From CAIWAH01 sp043755815 (GTDB lineage: Bacteria; Verrucomicrobiota; Verrucomicrobiia; Limisphaerales; UBA9464), in NCBI GenBank assembly GCA_043755815.1, contig JAYUSF010000297.1:1-11523 (forward strand): a DNA stretch of 11,523 nt, read 5' to 3'. Under the pieces are notes generated by a model, which saw only the letters and a program-made list of their open reading frames with translations, had not been told where the DNA came from and did not search any database. Each line of letters opens with the position of its first letter. Within the stretch, counting starts at the first letter, position 1. Made by a program: the position numbers and the translations under genes. Shown piece after piece: positions 1 through 7,417 of the stretch.

Positions 1-3000
1 GCCAACGTCGTGGCGCTGGAGCTAACCACGGTTTGTGACGACGGCTTCGCCGCCTATCTCAACGGCACCCGCGTGGCCTCGGTGCGGGCGCCGGACACCG
101 ACCCGGACCAGACGTCCACCGCCACGGCGGCCGAAGAGTATGTCTGGACGACGCAGTCCCTCGCCAATCCGGCCGCGCTGCTGGTGCCCGGCGAAAACGT
201 GCTCGCCGTGATCGCGCTCAATGGCAACGCCGCCAGCAGCGACCTGGTGTTCGACGCGGAACTGGTCTCGACCGAGAAGGCGCCAGAACTGCCCTACATC
301 GCCGCGGTGCTGCCCACGCCGGGCCTCGTCACCAACCTGACCTCGGTCACGGTCATCTTCTCGGAAAACGTCACCGGGGTCGAAGCCCAGCACTTCCTCG
401 TGAACGGAGTCCCGGCAAACAGTTCGAGCGGCGGCGGCACCACCTACACCTTTTCGTTCAACAAGCCGGCGTTCGGCAGCGTGCAGATGAGCTGGGGCTC
501 GTTGCATCAGATCACCGATTTTGACGTGCCGCCGCAGCGGTTCGACGGCGGCGCGGCCGGAGCGGTGTGGAGCTATGAACTGCTCGATCCCACCGGCCCG
601 GCCGTGGCCCAACGCCTGCCGCCCGCCGGGCTTACGGTGAGGCAGTTGGCCGAGGTCGAGGTCACCTTCAACCGGTCCGTCACCGGCGTTGAGGCCGGCG
701 ACCTGCGGCTCAACGGGACACCTGCGTTGAGCGTCACCGGCGCCGGCGTCGGCCCCTACCGCTTCCAGTTTCCGCCTGCGGCGGCCGGGTCGGCCACCCT
801 CGCGTGGTTCGTGGGCCATGGAATCGCGTCGGACGAACCGGTGCCGCACCCGTTCACCGGCGCTTCCTGGTCCTACACGGTGAACCCGGCCAAGCCGGTG
901 CCCCAAGTGGTCATCAGTGAACTGTTGGCCGAAAACGCCGGCAGTTCCGTGGACGAAGACGGTGACGCCGAGGATTGGATCGAACTGCACAATCGCGGGG
1001 CCGCCGCCGTGAACCTGGAAGGCTGGACGCTGACCAACAGTCGCGAGGAAACCGACCTGTGGACGTTTCCATCCGTGTCGGTTCCCGCCAACGGCTTCCT
1101 GGTCGTCTGGGCCTCAGGCAAGGACCGGCGCACTCCCGCCGCCGGCCGCCGGCTGCATACCCATTTCAAACTCAACCCCACCGGGGACACCCTGCGTTTG
1201 CTCAGCCCCGAGTTTCCCCGCGTCGCCGTGAGCGAAGTCGAGTATCCTGCCCAGGGACCGGACTTTTCCTACGGCCGGCAGGCCGATGGCGCGGCGGAAG
1301 TCTGGCGATACTTCGGGCCGCCCAGCTTGGGATCCGCCAATGGCACGAGCACGATTGTCGGGCGGGTTGAGAACGTTCACTTCAGCGTCCGCCGCGGCTA
1401 TTTTGACAAACCGTTCACGCTGTCGCTGGCCTGTCCCACTCCGGGCTCCCTGATCCGCTTCACGACGAATGGCAGCGCCCCCTCGCTGACGAACGGCATC
1501 GTCTACGAAACGCCGTTGGTGATCGGCGCCAGCCGGGTTTTGCGCGCCGCCGCCTTGGCCCCGAACCGCTTGCCCTCCGCGGTCGGCACCCACACCTACC
1601 TGTTCAACCTCGCCGCGAACCGCCGCCTGCTGCCGGCGCTCTCGCTCGTCACCGGCACGAGCAACCTCTACGGCCGGACCGGGATCATGGAATCCAGTCC
1701 CCGGAACACCGACAAACACGGACCGCAGTGGGAGCGACCGGTCTCGGTCGAGCTGCTGAATCCTTCCGGCGAGAGCGGCTTCCACATTGATGCGGGCCTG
1801 CGTGTGGCGGGCGGCGACTACATCCGCGGGCTCTACAACTACCGCTCGAGCAACCCGCCCGAGGGCAAATACTCTTTCCGCCTCTACTTCCGGGGCGAAT
1901 ACGGGCCCGGCCGGCTCGACTATCCGATGTTTCCCGGCACCACGGTGGACTCGTTCAACAGCCTGCACCTGCGCGCCGGCATGAACGATCCGACCAACCC
2001 GCTGATGAAGGACGAGTTTGTCCGCACGTTGGTGGGCGACGTGGGGATCGTCGCGTGCCACGGCACGTTCGTGAACCTGTTCCTCAACGGCGTCTACAAG
2101 GGCATCTACAATCCGGCCGAACGCGTCGACGACGACTTCCTCCATGCCTACCACGGCGGCGGCCAGCTCTGGGACGTCATCGGCGCGATGAACCAGGTCA
2201 CCCGCGGCGACCCCCTCGCCTGGAACCAGCTGCGCGCCGCCACCCGCAAGGATCTCACGGTGCGGGACAACTACCTCGACGTGGCGGCCCGGATGGATCT
2301 GCCCAACTTCGTCGACTACCTGCTGCCGCACATCTGGGCGGACAACGACGACTGGCCGCACAACAACACCCGCGCCGCCCGTGAAAAGGTGCCCGGCGCA
2401 AAGTTCCGGTTCTACCCCTGGGACGCGGAGTTCGCCTTCACCGGTCATGGGGTTTCCTACGACACGATCGCGAGCACCCTCTCGACCCTGAGCCCGCCGT
2501 GGGGCACGACCGACTACCAGCAGATGTTTAATGCGCTCAAACGGTCGCCGGAGTTCAAGCTCCTCTTCGCCGACCGGGTGCATCGCGCCTTCTTCAACGA
2601 CGGCCCGCTGACCGACCCGCGCATCCGGGCCAGTTACGAGCGGGTCAAGGCCCGGGTCGCGCCGTCGATCAGCGGCTTCAACAACGTCATCAGCACCTGG
2701 ATCAACGGCCGCCGCCGTTACGTCACCAACAGCTTCCAGAAAGCCGGCTTTCTCGCGTCGTCCAACGCGCCAGTGCTCGCCCAAAACGGCGGGGTGGTGC
2801 CCCAGGGGTTCCAGCTTGCGATGGCCAACCTGCAGGGCGTCATCCAATTCACGACCGACGGCGTGGATCCCCGGGTTCCCTTTGAGGGGAAGCCGGCGCC
2901 GACCGCGAAGGCCTACACCGGGCCGCTGACCCTGTTGGCTTCCACCCGCCTGCTCGCCCGTTCGCTCGATGGCACCAACTGGAGTGCGCTCACGGACGCG

Positions 3001-5568
3001 ACGTTCACGGTGGCCGACCTGGGACCGTCGGTCCGCATCTCCGAACTCATGTTCAATCCCCCCGGCGGCGACGCCTATGAGTTTGTCGAACTCGTGAACA
3101 CCGGCGGACTGCCCGTCAACCTGGCCGGGTTTTCGCTGACCGGAGTCACCTTCCGCTTCCCGACCCCGTTTCCCCCGCTCGCACCGGGCGCCCGGCTGGT
3201 CCTGGCCAACGACGGCAATCCCACCGCCTTCGCAAGCCGCTATCCCGGCGTGGTGGTCGCGGGCTGGTTCGGCGGCTCGCTCAGCAACGGCGGTGAACGG
3301 ATCGTCCTGCTGGATCGCGCCGGCCAGACCGTCGTCTCGGTGACCTATGGCGACAGCGCGGCGTGGCCGTCCCAAACGGACGGCGGCGGGCGGTCCCTCG
3401 AGATCAGTGACGCGAACGGTGACCCGGATGACCCGGCGAACTGGCATGCAAGCGGCCGGGGCGATGGCACGCCGGGCGCGGTCAATTCGGCAGCACCGGT
3501 TCCAGACATCCGCCTCAACGAGATTCTCGCCGCGAACGCCGCCGGCGCGGACTGGATCGAGCTGCACAATCCCGGCACGGCGGCCGTGAACCTCGCCGGC
3601 TGGAGCCTCACCGACGAAAGCAACGAGCCGCGGAAATTCGTCTTCCCGGAGGGAGTCACGCTGGCTCCACGCGGTTACCTGCTCATCCAGTGCGACACCA
3701 ATGCCACGGCGGCCGGACTGCACGCCGGCTTCGCCGTGGACCGCAACGGTGAGCGGATCGCCCTCTTCGACCGCAGCACCAATCGCGCTGACGTCGTCAC
3801 GACCGGACCGGTCGTCGCCGGCCATTCCCTGGGCCGCACCACCTCGGGCGAATGGACCGTCTGCGAACCCACGCCCTCCGGTCCCAACGAGCCGGCGGTG
3901 CTCGGTTCGCCGGCCGGCCTTCGCCTCAACGAATACCTCGCGAACGCCGAGGGTGGTGACGACTGGATCGAGTTGCACAACACGACGAACCAACCCGTCG
4001 CCATCACGGGCTGCTTCCTCACCACGAGCAACGCCGTCTTCCGGGTCACGGCGCCGTTGTTCGTCGCCGCGGGCGGATTCGTCACGTTGAAGGCCGATGA
4101 GAAGCCCGGACCGGACCATGTGGATTTCAAGCTCTCTGCCCTGGGCGACATGATCGCGCTGACCGATCCGAACGGCTCGGAACTGGACCGCGTCACCTGG
4201 CGCAACGCCGGGGCGCTGGTTTCCACCGGCCGCTTGCCCGACGGCTCGGGCGCCTGGACGGCGCTGCCCTTCAGTGCGAGCCCCGGCGCGAGCAACTACC
4301 TCGCGGTTCCCGGCAGCGGCTTGCGCTTCGACGAAGTCATGGCCCGCAACGAATCGGCGATCGCCAATTCCGCCGGCCGGATTGAGGACTGGATCGAACT
4401 GCACAATCCGACCACGAATGCGATCAGCCTGACCGGCTACAGCCTGAGTGTGGGCAAAGTGGAAGCCGGCGAATGGGCTTTCCCCGTCGGCACGACCGTC
4501 GCCGCCGACGCCCGATTGGTCATTTGGGCCGGCACCAATGCGCCGGCGCCCGGCGTGATCGGCCTTGGCCGCGCCCTGCGCGATGGCGGCACCACGCTCG
4601 GCCTCTTCGACGACCGGGCCCGCCTGCTGGATACCGTGACCTTTGGCCCGCAGCTCGCGAACGCAGCGGTCGGCAGGACCGACTCCGGCTGGCAACTGCT
4701 GAGTGCGGCCACCCCCGGCGCTGCCAACTCCCCGGCCGCGCCCTTGGGCAATCCCGCCGCGGTGCGCTTGAACGAATGGTTGGCCGACGGCGGCACGAAC
4801 TCGGTGGACTGGTTGGAGCTCTTCAACCCCGGTTCCCTGCCGGTGAACCTTGCGGGCCTTTTCCTGACCGATGATCCCTCGATTGTCGGCACGACAAATT
4901 TTGTGATCCCACCGCTGACCTTCATCGCGGCCGGGGGCTACCTGCAGCTCCTGGCTGATGGCGACCCGGAGGATGGTCCGAACCATGTCAGCTTCCAGCT
5001 CGACTCGCTGGGCGAAACCCTGCGGCTAAGCGACCTGAACCGGGCGCTGATTGATTCCGTGTCGTTCCTAACCCAAGCCCCCGAGGTCAGCGAAGGGCGC
5101 TTCGCCGACGGTGGCAGCTTTATCCTCAAGTTTCCCGGCACCGCCACGCCCGGGGCCGCCAACCGGTTGCCCGACGCCGACACCGACGGCGATGGCCTCC
5201 CGGATGCCTGGGAAATCTTGAACGGTTTCCTGCCGGCAGACCCGGCCGATGGCCTCTCCGATCCAGACGGTGACGGGGTCTCTACGCTCAACGAATACCT
5301 CGCCGGCACGGACCCCCGCAGCGGCAGCAGCGCGTTGCGACTGGCCATCCGCGCGGCCGCCAACGGAGACATCACGGTGACGTTTCCCGCGGTGCCCGAC
5401 CGCACCTATTCGGTCCTGTTCAGTGACGATCCTGCCAAGGCCAGTTGGTCGAAGCTGGCCGATGCTCCCGCAGAAGCCACTGCCCGGGATCGGTCGCTCC
5501 CCGATAACACGCCGGCGGCGGCCCGGCCGGTTCGCTTCTACCGTGTGGTGACTCCGGCAGCGCCCTGA
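1..5568 (+). CDS. Giant exported LTD/CotH mosaic protein, 5'-truncated by window edge
   Basis: The frame is open from base 1, so the start codon and any signal peptide lie outside; residues here are counted from the GTG at 10. Order seen: galactose-binding-like end (about 1-90, DDGFAAYLNG and PGENVLAV); two Ig-like repeats (about 93-192 and 196-292, both with VTGVEA and ending WSY); LTD1 (about 297-410, DWIELHN at 322); chitobiase-C-like segment (about 466-532); CotH-kinase-like fold (about 540-910) with DNDDWPHNN at 778-786 and FYPWDAEF at 801-808, where N785/N786 and D805 resemble the CotH catalytic and metal-binding positions; a second chitobiase-C-like segment (about 921-1003); LTD2 (1008), LTD3 (1166), LTD4 (1304), LTD5 (1438) and LTD6 (1585); thrombospondin-3-like Ca loops (1722-1765); and a C-terminal module ending RFYRVVTP. 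LTDs are adhesive beta-sandwiches, and CotH members phosphorylate proteins in spores. The role here is inferred to be extracellular or surface binding; substrate and partners are unknown. Stop is TGA at 5566. Confidence 0.9.
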   Translation, partial: ANVVALELTTVCDDGFAAYLNGTRVASVRAPDTDPDQTSTATAAEEYVWTTQSLANPAALLVPGENVLAVIALNGNAASSDLVFDAELVSTEKAPELPYIAAVLPTPGLVTNLTSVTVIFSENVTGVEAQHFLVNGVPANSSSGGGTTYTFSFNKPAFGSVQMSWGSLHQITDFDVPPQRFDGGAAGAVWSYELLDPTGPAVAQRLPPAGLTVRQLAEVEVTFNRSVTGVEAGDLRLNGTPALSVTGAGVGPYRFQFPPAAAGSATLAWFVGHGIASDEPVPHPFTGASWSYTVNPAKPVPQVVISELLAENAGSSVDEDGDAEDWIELHNRGAAAVNLEGWTLTNSREETDLWTFPSVSVPANGFLVVWASGKDRRTPAAGRRLHTHFKLNPTGDTLRLLSPEFPRVAVSEVEYPAQGPDFSYGRQADGAAEVWRYFGPPSLGSANGTSTIVGRVENVHFSVRRGYFDKPFTLSLACPTPGSLIRFTTNGSAPSLTNGIVYETPLVIGASRVLRAAALAPNRLPSAVGTHTYLFNLAANRRLLPALSLVTGTSNLYGRTGIMESSPRNTDKHGPQWERPVSVELLNPSGESGFHIDAGLRVAGGDYIRGLYNYRSSNPPEGKYSFRLYFRGEYGPGRLDYPMFPGTTVDSFNSLHLRAGMNDPTNPLMKDEFVRTLVGDVGIVACHGTFVNLFLNGVYKGIYNPAERVDDDFLHAYHGGGQLWDVIGAMNQVTRGDPLAWNQLRAATRKDLTVRDNYLDVAARMDLPNFVDYLLPHIWADNDDWPHNNTRAAREKVPGAKFRFYPWDAEFAFTGHGVSYDTIASTLSTLSPPWGTTDYQQMFNALKRSPEFKLLFADRVHRAFFNDGPLTDPRIRASYERVKARVAPSISGFNNVISTWINGRRRYVTNSFQKAGFLASSNAPVLAQNGGVVPQGFQLAMANLQGVIQFTTDGVDPRVPFEGKPAPTAKAYTGPLTLLASTRLLARSLDGTNWSALTDATFTVADLGPSVRISELMFNPPGGDAYEFVELVNTGGLPVNLAGFSLTGVTFRFPTPFPPLAPGARLVLANDGNPTAFASRYPGVVVAGWFGGSLSNGGERIVLLDRAGQTVVSVTYGDSAAWPSQTDGGGRSLEISDANGDPDDPANWHASGRGDGTPGAVNSAAPVPDIRLNEILAANAAGADWIELHNPGTAAVNLAGWSLTDESNEPRKFVFPEGVTLAPRGYLLIQCDTNATAAGLHAGFAVDRNGERIALFDRSTNRADVVTTGPVVAGHSLGRTTSGEWTVCEPTPSGPNEPAVLGSPAGLRLNEYLANAEGGDDWIELHNTTNQPVAITGCFLTTSNAVFRVTAPLFVAAGGFVTLKADEKPGPDHVDFKLSALGDMIALTDPNGSELDRVTWRNAGALVSTGRLPDGSGAWTALPFSASPGASNYLAVPGSGLRFDEVMARNESAIANSAGRIEDWIELHNPTTNAISLTGYSLSVGKVEAGEWAFPVGTTVAADARLVIWAGTNAPAPGVIGLGRALRDGGTTLGLFDDRARLLDTVTFGPQLANAAVGRTDSGWQLLSAATPGAANSPAAPLGNPAAVRLNEWLADGGTNSVDWLELFNPGSLPVNLAGLFLTDDPSIVGTTNFVIPPLTFIAAGGYLQLLADGDPEDGPNHVSFQLDSLGETLRLSDLNRALIDSVSFLTQAPEVSEGRFADGGSFILKFPGTATPGAANRLPDADTDGDGLPDAWEILNGFLPADPADGLSDPDGDGVSTLNEYLAGTDPRSGSSALRLAIRAAANGDITVTFPAVPDRTYSVLFSDDPAKASWSKLADAPAEATARDRSLPDNTPAAARPVRFYRVVTPAAP

Positions 5569-5586
5569 GTCTGCAGCCCCGAGCAG

Positions 5587-5680
5587 GCCGGCAGGACGCC
5601 GGCGTCACGGCAAGCCGGAGGCTTGCGCTACGGCGTAGCGCCGGCCTCTGGCCGGCCGTGCCGCAAGCGTCCCGCTTGCG
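5587..5680. repeat. Cluster of five consecutive short palindromes (REP-like)
   Basis: Five inverted repeats follow each other with almost no spacing. GCCGGC arms flank AGGAC (5587-5603). GCAAGCC/GGCTTGC flank GGA (5610-5626). GCGCTAC/GTAGCGC flank GGC (5625-5641). GCCGGCC/GGCCGGC flank TCT (5640-5656). CGCAAGCG/CGCTTGCG flank TCC (5662-5680). Four of them have exactly three-base loops, and the second and fifth are near reverse complements of each other. The outer CACGGC (5606-5611) and GCCGTG (5655-5660) are also inverted, so a branched cruciform is possible. The cluster sits 18 bases after the stop of the giant exported gene. No T-run follows, so a classical intrinsic terminator is not supported. 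A mobile intergenic REP-type repeat is the best guess. Confidence 0.75.
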
Positions 5681-5762
5681 CGGTGAAGCGGCCGGGGATA
5701 GGGCCGGATCGGGCCGCGAGATTTTCGCTCGCCAGCCAACCGGGCGGGTGTTTGATCCGGTA

Positions 5763-6053
5763 ATGACACCCGCCGATTGCCCCCAGCGTCGCCACCGCCT
5801 CGCACTCGCCTGTCTGGCCGGGCTTAGCCTATGTCCGGCGGGCTGCTTCAGCGACCTCGATCACTTGAACCGGATGCGTCCCGCCGCCCAGGCTTTGGAG
5901 GTAGCCACCGGAACCGGTGCCCGCGACAGCGACTACGTGAAGCGGTTGCACCGGCACGAAACCCGGCTCCAAGCCGACCGCGTGGACTATGAGGCCGAAT
6001 TGCAGGAAGCCCGCCGCCAGCAGGACGACAACGCGGCGCATCAACATCGCTGA
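5763..6053 (+). CDS. Small putative lipoprotein, unknown function
   Basis: The ATG at 5763 opens a 96-residue frame that ends at TGA 6051. The N-terminus (MTPADCPQRRHR, then the hydrophobic LALACLAGLSL) looks like a signal peptide, and Cys28 in the stretch CPAGC could be a lipidation site. The -3 residue is Pro, which is not the usual lipobox Leu/Val, so lipidation is uncertain. The remainder is charged and helix-prone (about 55-90, rich in R, E, Q, D), consistent with a short coiled coil, and ends DDNAAHQHR. I recognise no family. No clear ribosome binding site precedes the ATG. The same frame stays open upstream to 5658, but that part runs through the palindrome cluster and gives no sensible protein, so the ATG just before the hydrophobic segment is preferred. 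The gene ends 73 bases before mqnE on the same strand, so co-transcription is possible. Confidence 0.5.
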   Translation: MTPADCPQRRHRLALACLAGLSLCPAGCFSDLDHLNRMRPAAQALEVATGTGARDSDYVKRLHRHETRLQADRVDYEAELQEARRQQDDNAAHQHR

Positions 6054-6126
6054 CGGCCTTCGTCCACCCCGCGTCCCGACCGCATCCTTCTTTGCGCGGT
6101 CGCGGGATTGCTGTTCATTCCCGCCC

Positions 6127-7305
6127 GTGAACTTTGTGCTGCAACGCAGCGAACTGGCCGACCTCGCCACCAAGGTGGAGGCCGGCGAACGCCTGTCCGA
6201 AGCCGACGGCCTGCGCCTGTTCGAGACGCGCGACCTCAATGCCCTTGGTTCGCTCGCGGACTTCGCCAACCAACGGCGCAACGGCCGCCGCGCCTCCTAC
6301 ATCGTCAACCGCTACCTCAACTACTCGAACTACTGCATCCTGAGCTGCCAGTTCTGCGCCTTCTCCCGGAAGAAGCGCGACGCCGACGGCTTCCAGCTCA
6401 CCGCGGAGCAGATGGTGCAGAAGGCCCGTGAGGCGCTTGCGCTCGGCATCACCGAGCTGCACATCGTCGGCGGGCTGCATCCGTCGCTGCCGTTCAGCTA
6501 CTACACCGGCTTCCTGCGCGAACTGAAGGCCCTCGACCCGCGGCTCCAGCTCAAGTGCTTCACCGCGATTGAAATCCTCCACCTCGCCTGGCTCGCCAAG
6601 AAGTCGGTGCGCGACACGCTGCTCGAACTGAAGGCCGCCGGCCTCGAATCGCTCACCGGCGGCGGCGCGGAGATCTTCCGCAAGGAAGTCCGCGCGCAGA
6701 TCGCCCGCGGCAAGGAGTCGGCCGAGGAATACCTCGACGTCCACCGCACCTGGCACCAACTCGGCGGCCGCAGCACCTGCACGATGCTTTATGGCCATGT
6801 CGAGTCGCTCGCCGACCGCGTGCATCATCTCAGCCTCCTGCGCGGTTTGCAGGACGAGACCCAGGGCTTCACCGGCTTCATCGGCCTGCCGTATCAGCCC
6901 GACAACAACGGCATTCCCGTGACCCACGCGCCGAGCGGCTTCGACCAGCTCCGCACCATCGCGGTGGCCCGGCTGTTCCTCGACAACTTCCCGCACATCA
7001 CCGCCTACTGGGTCGGCATGGGCGTGAAGCTGGCGCAGATCGCCCTGAGCTACGGCGCCGACGACCTGCACGGCACCATCGTGGAGGAACACATCTTCCA
7101 CATGGCCGGCGCGAAGTCCCCGCAGCTCCAGACCGAGAAGGACCTCGTGAAGGCCATCCGCGAAGCCGGCCGCGAACCGGTCCAGCGGAACACCTTCTAC
7201 GAACCGATCCGGGTGTGGGACGAACCGCAGGCGACGGCGATCAGCGTGGAGGCTGGTGGCGATGCGAGCACGGAACGGTCGAAGCAGACGGAGATGGCAG
7301 CGTGA
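6127..7305 (+). CDS. mqnE: Aminofutalosine synthase (radical SAM), MqnE
   Basis: This radical S-adenosylmethionine enzyme of the futalosine menaquinone pathway joins 3-[(1-carboxyvinyl)oxy]benzoate (the MqnA product) to the adenosyl moiety of SAM, giving 6-amino-6-deoxyfutalosine; it is cytosolic. The cluster-binding CxxxCxxC is Cys70, Cys74 and Cys77 (codons at 6334, 6346 and 6355) in the context YCILSCQFCAF. Other family-typical stretches are ITELHIVGGLHP, CFTAIEI, GLESLTGGGAEIF, STCTMLYGH, DETQGFTGF, HITAYWVGMG, DDLHGTIVEEHI and EPVQRNTFYEPI. The GTG at 6127 is chosen because homology begins at once (VNFVLQRSELADLA) and gives 392 residues, close to the family's usual length. The open frame reaches back to 5989, but that stretch is Arg-rich and overlaps the preceding gene. 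No strong Shine-Dalgarno is visible. After the conserved end there are about 31 extra residues of low-complexity tail. MqnC is related but has different conserved stretches. Confidence 0.93.
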   Translation: MNFVLQRSELADLATKVEAGERLSEADGLRLFETRDLNALGSLADFANQRRNGRRASYIVNRYLNYSNYCILSCQFCAFSRKKRDADGFQLTAEQMVQKAREALALGITELHIVGGLHPSLPFSYYTGFLRELKALDPRLQLKCFTAIEILHLAWLAKKSVRDTLLELKAAGLESLTGGGAEIFRKEVRAQIARGKESAEEYLDVHRTWHQLGGRSTCTMLYGHVESLADRVHHLSLLRGLQDETQGFTGFIGLPYQPDNNGIPVTHAPSGFDQLRTIAVARLFLDNFPHITAYWVGMGVKLAQIALSYGADDLHGTIVEEHIFHMAGAKSPQLQTEKDLVKAIREAGREPVQRNTFYEPIRVWDEPQATAISVEAGGDASTERSKQTEMAA

Positions 7306-7417
7306 CTACGTCCATTGCAGATGCCGAACCATCGATAACTGTTGCTCGACGAGGCGCAGCAAAGGGTCTACTAAAACGCAGAATCAGCCAACGAAGCACT
7401 TATCCCGTATCCTGCTC

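Noticed and set aside
1114..4986. Very long antisense open frame (1290 codons) on the minus strand
   Set aside because: It mirrors the codon phase of the high-GC LTD/CotH gene. Its product is Arg/Gly/Val-rich with no domain, and the plus strand encodes clear families.
5605..5805. Minus-strand small frame across the palindrome cluster
   Set aside because: It is open only because palindromic GC-rich DNA is open on both strands; no start signal or family.
5989..6126. Longer start for mqnE
   Set aside because: The added residues are Arg-rich, overlap the upstream small gene and precede the family-typical N-terminus VNFVLQRSELADLA.
6115..7101. Antisense frame across mqnE
   Set aside because: Shadow of a confidently identified radical SAM gene; no motif of its own.
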